Part shown: piece after piece, positions 1 through 8,639 of the stretch
How the letters are laid out: each line of letters opens with the position of its first letter
Numbering within the stretch: position 1 is the first letter of the stretch
Source: Chara braunii
Taxonomy: Eukaryota; Streptophyta; Charophyceae; Charales; Characeae
NCBI GenBank assembly: GCA_003427395.1
Contig: BFEA01000026.1
Coordinates: forward strand, 424,860-444,859
Direction: 5' to 3'
DNA: 20,000 bases
The notes under the pieces: model-generated
What the model saw: only the letters and a program-made list of their open reading frames with translations
Databases searched by the model: none
What the model was told of the DNA's origin: nothing
Position numbers and translations under genes: made by a program

Positions 1-46
<46 letters not shown>
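1..46. repeat. (GT)n microsatellite
   Basis: An uninterrupted run of GT dinucleotides opens the window and probably continues to its left. It ends where the sequence changes to a mixed stretch at about position 47. Confidence 0.97.
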
Positions 47-49
<3 letters not shown>

Positions 50-356
50 TGCTCTTTCACGCATGTGGAGGCGTTGATTTTGTTCAGTCATTGAGCACAT
101 CGCCGTCAGATGGAACCTGGCTCTGAACACGCAAGTAGTAGACACCCGAGTTCTATTTATATTTATAATAAGTAAAAACCAATAATGTCGAGGCATTGAT
201 CTAAGCTGGTGAAGTGACAGATCATCATCAGCACTTGTCTGCTAAACCCCTCCCTTCTCCTCTCTCCCCCACGCGCGCGCATTCTCTCCCTCCCCCGAAA
301 CACGTTTTCCAAATGAAGCCAAGGTCAGGAGAGGGTTTTCGCACTTGAGCACTAAC

Positions 357-533
357 CTCTTCCTCTCGAACTCCCTTCCCACTCGTAGGCTCGTAGTCAT
401 CGTCAGGAGGCGGAGGGGTCGTCTTCAGATGATATGGAACCCCCCATACTCCGTCTGCAGAACCCCCTGAACTCCCGTTGTTTCTACTCCCCCCCCCGCT
501 TCCCTTCTGAGGTGGCGTTGTTCTCGTAGCCAT
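357..533 (-). CDS. Possible first coding exon of an unrecognised gene (partial)
   Basis: On the minus strand an ATG at 533-531, in the context GGCATGGC, opens 59 codons. They end exactly before GAG|GTTAGT, a good splice-donor match whose intron would start at position 356. The peptide begins MATRTTPPQKGSGGG, is rich in Gly, Ser and Asn, then has a more structured stretch with WGVPYHLKT, PPPPDDD and YEPTS, and ends REEE. The frame stays open to position 228, but past the putative donor the translation looks less protein-like. I recognise no domain and assign no function. Further exons would lie to the left, outside or at the edge of the window, so this could also be a chance open frame. The donor site and the compositional change are the only support. 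Confidence 0.3.
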
Positions 534-610
534 GCCTAAGCCACGGTAACCTCCCCCGCCTGCTTCGTGCTCTTCCTACCGTTCTTTCTCTCTTCAACTC
601 GCTGCGCACA

Positions 611-692
611 TTAATCAATCAATCAATCAATCAACCAATCAAGCAAGCAACCAATCAATCAATCAATCAATCGACCAGTCAGTCAATCAATC
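611..692. repeat. Degenerate (AATC)n microsatellite
   Basis: Tandem AATC tetramers run from 611 to 692 with scattered point variants (aacc, aagc, gacc, agtc). The variants cluster in the middle, as expected for an ageing array. Confidence 0.95.
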
Positions 693-1294
693 GCATTGCA
701 TCCACGTTTCCTGCGCCCGCGCACGTGAGGAAACTTGGTCATCTACGTGCATTTACACGTGGCGGATTCAGAGACGCTTCACATGTGACTTCTTCGCCCT
801 TCTATTCCTACTACTCCTCCTCTCCTCTCGTCTCCTCTACACTTCTTCAACTACATAACCCTTCTGCCTATCTGTCATGACAGTACCTATGCGCATCCTT
901 GCGCGAAGAAGGAACCAGCAGTTCTCCATCGACTACCGGTACCGGCCACATTGCCGCGCGCGCCATTTCCCCGCCAGTTCCTCCATTTCTCCCGCCAAAC
1001 TGCTTCCCAACATCGCTTGCTTCTCCTCCTACTGCGTAGTTTCTTCTCTCTCACGCCCGCCTTCCCCGTTTCTTGTCCCCTTCCTCTCACCGCTCACCAC
1101 CGCGCTGGCTCTCCCTTCCCCTCCCTTCCCCTTTCTCGTCGTGAAACACTCCTTCTTGGTCGACTCTGGGCAGTACTATGGACATCCCATTCGACACGCG
1201 GAAGGCCTCTTACCCCCAATGTCAATTGCGTACAGCCTCTATTTGGGCCCTTCGGCGGCTGGCATTCCCTAAAAAAAAACCTCCCGTCCCCCAC
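693..1294. other. Pyrimidine-rich flank, no supportable gene
   Basis: This stretch up to the LINE target site is C/T-rich on the plus strand (for example 795-870 and 1020-1140). Several open frames overlap in it on both strands, but none shows a domain or a consistent composition. One frame starting at ATG 1178 runs on across the LINE insertion point at 1310/1311, so its second half is retrotransposon sequence and it cannot be read as one native gene. Whether 1178-1310 was once a 5' exon is unknown. Confidence 0.6.
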
Positions 1295-1310
1295 AAGATA
1301 CCCACCCACT
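1295..1310. repeat. Left target-site duplication of the LINE
   Basis: The 16-mer AAGATACCCACCCACT here is repeated exactly at 7744-7759, directly after the poly(A) run. At least 14 bp are unambiguous; the first two A could belong to the tail. The next bases differ (C at 1311, A at 7760), so the match ends sharply. This is the signature of target-primed reverse transcription. Confidence 0.92.
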
Positions 1311-2226
1311 CGCAGGACCCGGCAGACCCGGACGCCCCCCCCAAGGAAATCGGCCTGGACCAAAAAATCCAAGTCGTGACGGAATGGATAATTAAACACT
1401 TGCAGGCCGAATTTCCCCACGAAGGTGAGCAATACTGGGATTGCTCCTATGTCGAACTTGTCACCCTCCTCAACAACAGCCCGACACTCAGGATGCGCTG
1501 TCCACTGGCCCGCCTGCTCATTTGACATGGGCAGAAGCGTTTCAACGCATACTTGCCGTAGCAAGAGGCCGCTTCCGTCCCCCTCCCACCAAGGACTCCC
1601 CCGCTCCTCGCCAGGACCCTCTAGCACAGGAAGGGCACACCCAGCCCGCCCCAACCGAGGAAAAGGAAAGCACGGGAGGCACGGGAAACATGGAAGGACT
1701 AGATGAAGGACTGACCTCCCAAAGACTCAAGATTAGACAGCTCGTAGAGCGAGGTCTATTTGAAACGCCCCTATCCAAACAGGTGGGAGTTCTGGTGGCC
1801 CCTCTGAGGAAAACCGATGGGAAATGGGAGATAGGCCTTTACCCGATAGGGAAACACGGGGGCGTAACCTTACAAGGGTGGGAATTCTCGCCGAAGGAAG
1901 GAGAGGACGGGGACAAGGTTTTTACCGACCAAATGCGCACCTTTATCCCCTCACACTATGCCCCGGGCGCAAAAGCGGGAGTGCGGTTGCTTGGAACCAG
2001 CGACTATCAAATGGCCAACAACGACCTCTTCCTGCGTTTTGAAACCAACAAGACAGCCAACTTACATTGGTTTACCCACAATGCACTGGTGGATCTCCAA
2101 TGTGCAAAAGTCAAAGCCAGCGAGTATTGGCCAGAGGATGATGTATGTAGGTGTCTGTGTAAGATGGTGAGGAAGAGGACTCTACTCCTGGACAGATGGG
2201 ACGACAAGCCATGGCACACACTGTAG
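1311..2226 (+). pseudogene. LINE ORF1 remnant, 5'-truncated and frameshifted
   Basis: Coding sequence begins in the frame of positions 1310-1312 with an acidic/proline stretch (DPADPDAPPKE) and an amphipathic segment (IQVVTEWIIKHLQAEF). At about 1488-1500 the frame changes by -1 and continues to the stop at 2224-2226. The second frame contains LTWAEAFQRILAVARGRF, a Pro/Glu-rich linker, then a compact C-terminal part with WEIGLYPIGKHGG, DLFLRFETNK and LHWFTHNALVDLQ. I see no CCHC zinc knuckle and no domain that I recognise. Identification as ORF1 rests on position: inside the target-site duplications and immediately upstream of ORF2. ORF1 proteins of LINEs usually bind the element RNA; that role is inferred here. 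The N-terminus appears to be missing. Confidence 0.7.
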
Positions 2227-2252
2227 ATAAGGAATACCAATGGATGATTTAG

Positions 2253-3401
2253 AAACATTATACTGCAAGAACCCAGCATGGCAAAAATGCGTTATCGGTC
2301 GCCCTTAATTTACAATCTATCAATGTAAATGGTCTTCCGTCGAGCAAACCTGAAAAGCGTCAGGCCATCTGGGACCAACTTAGAGGAGTAGGAGGCAGAC
2401 GATGGCCGGACGTAACTTGCGTCCAGGAAACCCACCTACAAGACACCCCGGAGCATAACAGGGCACATAAGATGGTCTGGCCTCACACAGCTTTCAGAGC
2501 CCACGCACCTAGACCTGGTTCGGCAGGAGTAGCAATCTGGGTCCCTCCGGACTCCAGATTTCAGCCAGTTCACTTGGTCGTAGATGGGGACGAGGGACGA
2601 TGGGTATCGGTCCTCGGTATGCTGGAACTGGAGCTACTATGCATACTCTGTATTTACCCACCTAACACTGTCGGCGAACGAAGGAAATTTTTGGGGAAGC
2701 TGGCCACACAAGTACCGGAAGGCATCCCCCTAGTCATAGCAGGGGACTTTAATGCTACCCCTGACAGGACCTTGGACAGATGGAATGCCCAAGAATCCCC
2801 TTCCTTTGCCGCAATGGAAGATGAACGAATGATCGCCGAACTCTGTGATACACTTTCAATCTTCGACTCCTTTTGCCGATTACATCCTCAGGCGCGTTCC
2901 TTTACATGCGTAAGGGATAGCGACCTGGCACGCCTGTCCAAATCTAGGATTGACCTCATCCTTATCTCTAACGACCTAGAAGGTGCATTGCGCTGGTCAC
3001 TAATTCTCCCGCGAAGCCCGTACCCAGGTCTAGACCATAAGACATGTGGAATCATACTGACAACAAGGAAAAGGTCCGATCATGGCCCTGACTTTTATAA
3101 GTTAAACACCTCCCTCCTTAAAGATTCAACCTTCACACAGATGATCCGTAGCGAATGGAACTTCTGGCGTCAACAAAAGCATCTGTTCGACTCACACCTT
3201 ACATGGTTTAACAATGGACTAATCTATCTAGCAAAAAAATGCAAGGATCTTTCCAAAATCAAGGCAGCCCAACGACAACAGCACGAGATGTCAACCCACA
3301 AAGAACTAATAATCCTGGAACAACAGGCAAATTCACAATCTCTCACTACCACCATCCAAGATATTAAGGACCGCCTTTTACAATACGCATTACATAGATG
3401 A
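2253..3401 (+). pseudogene. ORF2 part 1: AP-like (EEP) endonuclease domain
   Basis: The frame shows the ordered signatures of the endonuclease/exonuclease/phosphatase fold used by LINEs: INVNGL (from 2319, metal-site Asn), CVQETHL (Glu at 2427-2429), a WVSVLG...LCIYPP strand with Tyr, GDFNATPD (Asp 2745-2747, Asn 2751-2753), SRIDLILIS with the conserved Asp, and LDHKTCGIIL (Asp-His at 3033-3038; the usual Ser before DH is Leu here). A Lys/Gln-rich, probably helical linker follows (about 3160-3398). In the family this domain makes the first-strand nick that primes reverse transcription. The catalytic residues I can check are still present. The TGA at 3399-3401 would cut the protein off before the polymerase. 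Composition does not change at the stop. Confidence 0.9.
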
Positions 3402-4750
3402 CAAGGTATTAGAATTCGGGGAAAGATGACCAAATTTACTCAGGAAGCTACCATGGACACCCATTTCTTCTCCATGGCCACAGCACGGGCTAGACGTACA
3501 GTCATCGAAGCCCTTTTTGACCCGAACAACGACAGAATCATAGCTACTGACACAACACACTGCACACTAATTACTAGGACCTTTTTCAAACAGCTATACA
3601 CATCTCAGATCCCGCGCTCTCAAAAGGAAAAAGGGATAGGGAACTGGAAGAGTTCTTAGCACCAATGGATCGCCGCCTCTCCCCATAACAGCAAGAACAG
3701 TTGGAGGAAAATCTGTCTAAAAACGAAATATGGACAACACTCCTCCAAATGAGAGAGGAAAAAAAAAACGGCATAGACGGATTCCCCAAGGAATTTTGGG
3801 AAATCATGTGGCCAGAATTGAACTCGGACCTATGGGAGTATTATCAGGAGGTGTGGAATGCCGGGGAAATGGGATAAATTGTGGGTAAGGGGGTGCTATC
3901 GCTGTTATACAAAAAAGGCGACAAAATGAACATTAGGAATTACAGACCTATCACTCTACTCACAGTAGTCTATAAGATGGTGGCCAAAGTGCTGGCACAT
4001 CGTATGGCATCTGTCCTGGAGGATGTCATACACCCGGCTGAGACAGGGTTCATGACCGGAAGGAATATACAAGAAAATATCTTACTAGTTAATGAGGTGG
4101 GCGAACTAGCCCAACGGAATAAAGTTAACACGGCCATTATATTCATTGACTTCGAAAAAGCATACGACCACGTTGACTGGGAATTTCTGGACAAATGCTT
4201 GGAAAGAATGAACTTCGGACCAGTCTTCCGACGCTGGGTTAGGATTCTCCACCATAACGCCACCACCTGTGTGCAGGTCAACGGGTCGATAGCGCACCCC
4301 TTCGTGCTTCAGAGGTCTGTAAGACAAGGGGATCCCATTGCACCCTATCTGTTCTTGGTAATAATAGAAGCACTATCGGCCAACCTCAGGCATAATAAGA
4401 ACCTCTCTCGCATCAAAATCACGAACATCCCGGAGGAGGCAATACCGATCTGCTCACTTTTCGCTGATGACCTCACCATAATGATGGAAGCGACAGATCG
4501 TAACATGGAAGAAATCCAAGTTCTCATGGACCGGTTCTGTCGACTCTCCGATATGGTAGTTAATTGGGGGCAGAAGACGGTAGGATGGTGGATGCACCAG
4601 CAAGGAGGAAGGCCTCCTGAAAACCCGCGCATCACATGGCTACCCCTGGAAGACCCCTTGAGAGTGTTGGGAACCCTCATTACAGCAAAAGGGAAGTCGG
4701 CGACCAACGATGACTGGCTGACAGGACCAGTACAAGCCAAACTAAAATAA
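3402..4750 (+). pseudogene. ORF2 part 2: reverse transcriptase domain
   Basis: After the TGA the same frame goes on (MTKFTQEATMDTHFFS, TRTFFKQLYTS), shifts by -1 near 3620 and continues as RELEEFLAP and so on. Ordered RT blocks follow: KNGIDGFPKEFW, YRPITLL (about 3940), GFMTGRNIQENILLVNEV (4048-4101), FIDFEKAYDHVDW with the first catalytic Asp (4148-4150), VRQGDPIAPYLFLVIIEAL (4319-4375), and FADDLTIM with the catalytic Asp pair at 4466-4471, then SDMVVNW. This is the standard order for non-LTR reverse transcriptases, and all three catalytic Asp are intact. TAA codons at 3686 and 3875 lie before the core and TAA at 4748 just after it, so the best-preserved open piece, 3878-4750, covers most of the palm. 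Confidence 0.94.
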
Positions 4751-6773
4751 TGGAATAAAAAGCACACATCGTTATTTGGGCGGGCCTTGGTCATTAATAA
4801 CGTGGTGTTGGCCACACTTTGGTACAAATCGATTATATGGCCCATGAGCGACGGGGGGCTTAGGTCCCTAAAACAGCAGCTAGCAGCTTTCATTTGGAGA
4901 GGGGACAGTATTAACCCCCACACAATTAGTCAAGTAGCTTGGGACTCAGTGATCCAACCCAAGACCAGAGGAGGACTAGGAATTGTGGACCCGGCCACTC
5001 AATCCCAGTCCCTTACACTCCGTTGGCTTCAACACATTATCTTCTCTCCGTCCTCCCCCTGCCCCCCCATGGCTCTGGCGCAAATCGCTGCCCTAGCACC
5101 GGAGCCCCCCCCGGAGACGGACCCTCTGGTATGGCTACAAGACAGATACTGGAGGCTTCCAAGGAAAGATAAGAATGGGAAACCCGTGAGCACACATTGG
5201 TTGCGCTTACTTCGCACATGGAGGAAGCTCCCGCCGCCCGACCGACCCAATCTGGATCGATGGGAAGAAATTTTCAGACAACCGCTGTTTGGGAATCGAC
5301 TGATTACGGATGCCTTGGGCCAGGTAAGATGCAGCTCATATGCCCCCTGGAAAGGTTGGGTTAAACATGGTGCTAGCAGAGTAGGGGATCTGTGGGATAT
5401 AGAGGCAAGATGTTGGAAGAGTACAGAAAGGATGCGGGCATGGCTACGCTACTGCCATTTCACGGAATCGGCGCTAAACGAACTCATTGAAAGTTTTCCT
5501 CTCCAATGGTATAGCATTCTTCGAAAAGGGCCTCAATTGAGAGAAGGAGACTGGGTTTGCATGCCCAATCACAAGGAGGAGATAGGAGAAGTACACATTG
5601 TAAGCCCAACACAGGCCCTAATTGAGATTTTATCCGTTCAAAAGGATGACACTCTACGGGGCAGCCAAGATCCTTTTATTTGGAAGGACAGATCGAACAT
5701 ATATCGCATCGGAGTTCTAGACAACGACAGAGGACGATGGGCCTATCGCCCAACAACCCCGATTGAGGATCTCCCCTTCAACCCCGACGAGTCGCATTGG
5801 TCCCAGGGAGCCCCGACTAGACAAGGGCCGACAAAACAGCTAACACTTTACAATCTAAAAACCAAATCAGCCTATCGTATGCTCCGTCCGAAGACTGCGG
5901 TAGACGGTTGAGGACAGGTGGCATCGACATATTAACGTGGACCGAGACTTGCTCAAGCCGATCCGGTGGTTTACTCAACTTAGAAATAGACCTGCTAAGA
6001 TCTCGGCCCTTCAGTGGCAAATAGCACACCGATGCCTGCCGACAAACAACTGGTTGATAGATCACACCCGTTTGGAGCAGCAAGGTCGGGCATTGCCCTG
6101 GTGCCATAGTTGTCTCTTGGGTTACCCGGGGAGGAAAAGGGCCGAAACAATCGAACACATCTTCCTCCAATGCCCGACTTCGGTTTTGCTCTGGAGGGTT
6201 TGGGACAGGATCTGGCGACACATTGTCCCCTGTGCAGAGTGGCCATGGGAGTGGAGGGCCATATTACTAGGTCATTAACCCCCGATTCGGGGAGACACAT
6301 TCAAGGAGAACATGTTTCATTTGGGCAGGCGGGCGGTCCTGTGGGTCATCTGGTGGAAACGTTGCATTTTGGAAATGGAAGGGGCACGGGTTGAAGAAGG
6401 AGAAGTCACAGAACAGTTACGCCTATTAGTCCAACATGAAATTGCTGCCCAGTGGAAGGCGGCCAGAGATAAACTTGACCAAATGAATTTATGGTCTGAC
6501 ATCAACAGGATCATCTCCCGATTCAGTCAGGATTGGTTAGGAGGGGAAAGAAAAGGATGGGTGGAGGAGGTAAGATGGTCTGAGAATTGCCAGCAGGGAG
6601 GAGAGCTGCAAGAAGGACACTGGACGGAGATAGCAAGAGATTATCAGTTGATCTTCCATGAATGGACAAACCTCGATCCTGGCGAGAGGTTACGCCCGGC
6701 TCAAGAATTTGCAGACCCTTCCCCCCCCCACCCACTGGCACTAGAAGAGGTCCTCCCCCCATGCTCACAGTAA
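4751..6773 (+). pseudogene. ORF2 part 3: thumb/connection region and C-terminal zinc-finger-like domain
   Basis: The frame continues past the TAA at 4748 with LWYKSIIWPMSD, AAFIWRG and PKTRGGLGIVDP, segments typical of the region after the RT palm in LINEs. A long stretch to about 5900 is open but without a motif I can name. After a +1 shift the next frame gives DRWHRHINVDRDLL, then ISALQWQIAHRCLPT, CHSC (6103-6114) and ETIEHIFLQCPTSVLLWRVW (6148-6207). This matches the Cys/His-containing C-terminal domain of many plant LINE reverse transcriptases (zf-RVT type: CxxC...HxxxxxC). TAA at 6276 interrupts; the tail to 6773 has W-rich helices (VLWVIWWKRCILEM) and a basic-acidic end. The zf-RVT match is by eye and is the main hint of green-lineage origin. 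Confidence 0.85.
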
Positions 6774-7037
6774 CCCAGTCCGGTGGAACCAGCCCGACTC
6801 AGTTATCATTCGGATTTTTCGGGCTACCCTCTGGCTATTTGATCTTGCCCTCGTATTTTGCGGTCCCCTAGCCCTCCTCCCTTCTGCTCTCTTCCTTTGC
6901 CTCCTTCTTTTCCCTCTCTGGTTGTCTATCCCTGGTTATCCCTGTTCATCTCTGTTCACCTCTGACTATTCTGTCCATTCTATCTCTCCCAACACAAGCC
7001 CAGTCTCATGGTTAGTAGAGGGACAGCAGCAGATGGT

Positions 7038-7610
7038 GGTTGGATAAACAACACCAATATGGGACGCTGGACCCGGTTTCCAGCATTGGCAATGTACTGT
7101 CTGGTTCAGTTTTTTCGGTTACAAGTTCAGTCTAATGGTCAGCAGAGATGGATACACTGCAGGATTGGTTGGATGAACAACACTGATATGGGACGCTGGA
7201 CCCGGTTCCCAGCAGTGGCGATGTATTGTCTGCCTCAGCCTTTCTGATAATGCCAAATAACTCCAAATATCAAGAGGCACCACATTGGTTGGATGAACAA
7301 CACAAATATGGGACGCTGGACCCGGTTTCCAACATTGGCAATGTACTGTCTTTCCCAGCTTTTTTCAGATAGTTTCAAAATAACGAGGCGCCAGAAGGTG
7401 AGTAGGTGGATGGCAGGGGCTAGGGTTGGAGGAGGCTCCACTGGTGCCCCCCCGTGGGTCCCCCCCAACACCCGAGCCTGCTGCAAGATAGGTATGGTAT
7501 AGGGGATGGGATGGGAGGCTGGACCCAGTTTCCAGCGCAAAGGCGCCACTTTTAAAATGCACTGCTTTTTTACAGATGTATCTAAGGGACGCTGGACCCG
7601 GTTTCCAGCA
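7038..7610 (+). repeat. Repeats inside the LINE 3' UTR
   Basis: The core GGGACGCTGGACCCGGTTTC starts at 7061 and 7587, with TTCC for TTTC at 7190, exact again at 7310, and a degenerate copy at 7513 (GGGAGGCTGGACCCAGTTTC). The first three sit in larger units of about 120-129 bp that also share TTGGATRAACAACAC upstream and an ATGTAYTGTCT block downstream. The last two are at irregular spacing, 203 and 74 bp on. The units are a tandem amplification in the 3' UTR of the source element. Confidence 0.93.
7449..7476 (+). repeat. 28-bp direct repeat, copy in the LINE 3' UTR
   Basis: A C-rich 28-mer (five C, GTGGGT, seven C, AACACCCGAG) is identical to 7852-7879, which lies outside the LINE on its right. 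See the second copy. Confidence 0.9.
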
Positions 7611-7719
7611 GGTGTTGCTCCCCACCAATAGATGGAGCGGTCTGCCAGGCAAGCCTCAATCCCGGTGGTTCTCTTACCACCACTAGGATAGAGGCCTTGC
7701 ATAAGGGCCTTCCCCTCCC

Positions 7720-7745
7720 AAAAAAAAAAAAAAAAAAAAAAAAAA
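7720..7745 (+). other. Poly(A) tail of the LINE
   Basis: Twenty-six consecutive A close the element directly before the right target-site copy. The last two A are shared with the duplication and cannot be assigned to one or the other. Confidence 0.95.
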
Positions 7746-7759
7746 GATACCCACCCACT
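7744..7759. repeat. Right target-site duplication of the LINE
   Basis: Exact copy of 1295-1310, directly after the A run. Host sequence resumes at 7760. Confidence 0.92.
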
Positions 7760-7851
7760 ATCTCCCATTTTCCAGGCCCTCCTAGTATGACCTTTTCCTA
7801 TGTAGGCTCTTGTGCCCCTTTAGCCCCTCCACCCTGCAAACCCCCTTACTG

Positions 7852-7879
7852 CCCCCGTGGGTCCCCCCCAACACCCGAG
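7852..7879 (+). repeat. 28-bp direct repeat, copy at the rRNA-fragment border
   Basis: Identical to 7449-7476. Its last three bases (GAG) are also the first bases that align with large-subunit rRNA, so the repeat abuts the breakpoint where the rRNA fragment begins. Confidence 0.9.
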
Positions 7880-8116
7880 AACACCAATCTCGTGTGGAGC
7901 CAAAGAGCAAAAGCTCACTCAATTTTGATTTCCAATACGAATCGAAAGTGTGCGAGCGTGGCCTATCGATCCTTTAGCGTTCCGGACTTGAAGCTAGAGG
8001 TATCCGAAAAGTTACCGCAAGGATAATTGGTCTGTGGCTGCCAAGCGTTCAGAACGACGTCGCTTTTTTATCCTTCGATGTCGACTTCACCAAGTTGGAT
8101 TGCACACCCACCTATC
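7877..8116 (+). pseudogene. 28S/25S rRNA pseudogene, segment 1 (peptidyl-transferase side of domain V)
   Basis: Plus-strand sequence follows eukaryotic large-subunit rRNA from a GAGAACA..AATCTC hairpin through GCGTGGCCTATCGATCCTTT (7957-7976), TTGAAGCTAGAGGT, AAAAGTTACC, GGATAA, GCCAAGCGTTCA, ATCCTTCGATGTCG and TTGGATTG to CACCCACC. The alignment is from memory of the conserved rRNA. Changes fall at normally invariant sites, for example CCGCAAGGATAATTGGT in place of CCACAGGGATAACTGGC. About 27 nt between GATGTCG and TTCACCAAG are missing. That level of change, and the truncation at both ends, mean a pseudogene and not a working rRNA. It looks like the cytosolic nuclear type, not organellar. 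Confidence 0.85.
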
Positions 8117-8170
8117 CCGAGCATCTAATTAGTGATGCGCATGATTGGACCAGTAAGATTCCCCCTCTCT
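8117..8170 (+). pseudogene. 28S/25S rRNA pseudogene, segment 2 (normally upstream of segment 1)
   Basis: CATCTAATTAGTGATGCGCA at 8122-8141, then TGATTGGA and GAGATT-like AAGATTCCCCCT, matches the conserved eukaryotic large-subunit stretch CATCTAATTAGTGACGCGCA followed by TGAATGGATTAACGAGATTC. In a normal rRNA this lies several hundred nucleotides 5' of segment 1, but here it follows it on the same strand. Similarity fades after about 8170. Confidence 0.8.
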
Positions 8171-8215
8171 TTGGGAATCTCATAACTGTCCTTCTGCGTC
8201 CTCCGGACGGTCATA

Positions 8216-8280
8216 GTCATCATCATCATCCACATCATCGACGACCACGACGCTCATCATCGCAGTTCTTCATCATCATT
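8216..8280 (+). repeat. Degenerate CAT/GAC trinucleotide repeat
   Basis: Runs of CAT (8216-8237, 8254-8260 and 8269-8279) are interspersed with CGA/CCA triplets. No open frame of note uses it. Confidence 0.7.
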
Positions 8281-8639
8281 GCGCGAGCATATTCCGGCGA
8301 CCTCGTCGTTCCACTGGGGGAACAATCGAGAAAACCCTTTAGGGGTGATAGGAAGACCTTCCTCGACTAGGAGGAAGAACATTCATTGCTCCCGACCGAC
8401 CGGGAGCGCGGTATCGTCCAACTTTCCCACCTTTACCAACCCCCCCTCCCTCTCGTCGATCTCCCTCAAAGATCTTATCTCTCTTCTTCTACTATCTCCC
8501 CTCCACCCCTCCTTCCCTCCTCTACCATCCCACCTAATGGGTCGCATCATCTAAAATTCCTAAAGCACGTAACGCATATTTTCTATTCCTGTGCTTGTCT
8601 CACAATGCCGTTCATTCTGTTGTGCGGAATTTATACCCA
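8281..8639. other. No gene seen
   Basis: Mixed sequence with C/T-rich blocks (8435-8535). Open frames here overlap in two frames, are proline/serine-rich and have no recognisable domain. Confidence 0.5.

Larger units (their letters stand above)
2253..6773 (+). pseudogene. LINE ORF2 polyprotein pseudogene (endonuclease + reverse transcriptase + zinc-finger C-terminus)
   Basis: About 1500 codons can be followed through three frames. Breaks: no in-frame ATG before 2472, although the endonuclease signature begins at 2307; TGA at 3399; a -1 shift near 3620 in an A-rich run; TAA at 3686, 3875 and 4748; a +1 shift near 5900; TAA at 6276; natural end TAA at 6771-6773. A possible original start is ATG 2240 in another frame (MDDLETLYCKNPAWQ), 14 nt after the ORF1 stop and needing a shift near 2305. 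Where stops interrupt, the protein motifs resume at once in the same frame, so these are point mutations and not exon borders. When intact, such a protein nicks the target DNA and reverse-transcribes the element RNA from the nick. Three parts are described separately. Confidence 0.92.
6774..7719 (+). other. 3' UTR of the LINE
   Basis: Non-coding sequence between the ORF2 stop and the poly(A) run. The first part (6840-6990) is C/T-rich; the second part (7038-7610) holds repeated blocks described separately. The last 130 nt (7590-7719), including CTCCCCACCAATAGATGGAGC at 7618-7638, are probably the terminus recognised by the element's own reverse transcriptase, because the same block recurs near the end of the minus-strand fragment at 10408-10612. 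Confidence 0.85.
1311..7745 (+). mobile_element. LINE (non-LTR retrotransposon), long but inactivated copy
   Basis: An element of about 6.43 kb lies between exact 16-bp target-site duplications. In order it has an ORF1 frame without a recognised domain (to 2226), a long ORF2 frame (about 2253-6773) with AP-type endonuclease, reverse transcriptase and a Cys/His-containing C-terminus, a 3' UTR of about 0.95 kb with internal repeats, and 26 A. This two-ORF layout with an N-terminal endonuclease fits L1-like or related clades; I cannot place it more closely. No in-frame ATG follows the 5' end at 1311, so the copy is probably truncated inside ORF1. ORF2 carries five in-frame stops and at least two frameshifts, and ORF1 has one frameshift. 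The copy cannot be autonomous. The perfect duplication against the decayed frames suggests either a copy that was already defective when inserted or an insertion of moderate age. Confidence 0.93.

Noticed and set aside
1178-1525. Open frame as an intact host gene
   Set aside because: It crosses the LINE insertion point at 1310/1311, so the second part belongs to ORF1.
3599-3640. Programmed frameshift site in the LINE
   Set aside because: The shift lies in an A-rich run inside a copy with many other stops, so a random indel is the simpler view.
7877-8170. Functional fragmented rRNA gene, as in some organelles
   Set aside because: It matches the nuclear cytosolic type, has changes at near-invariant sites and covers only a small part of the molecule.
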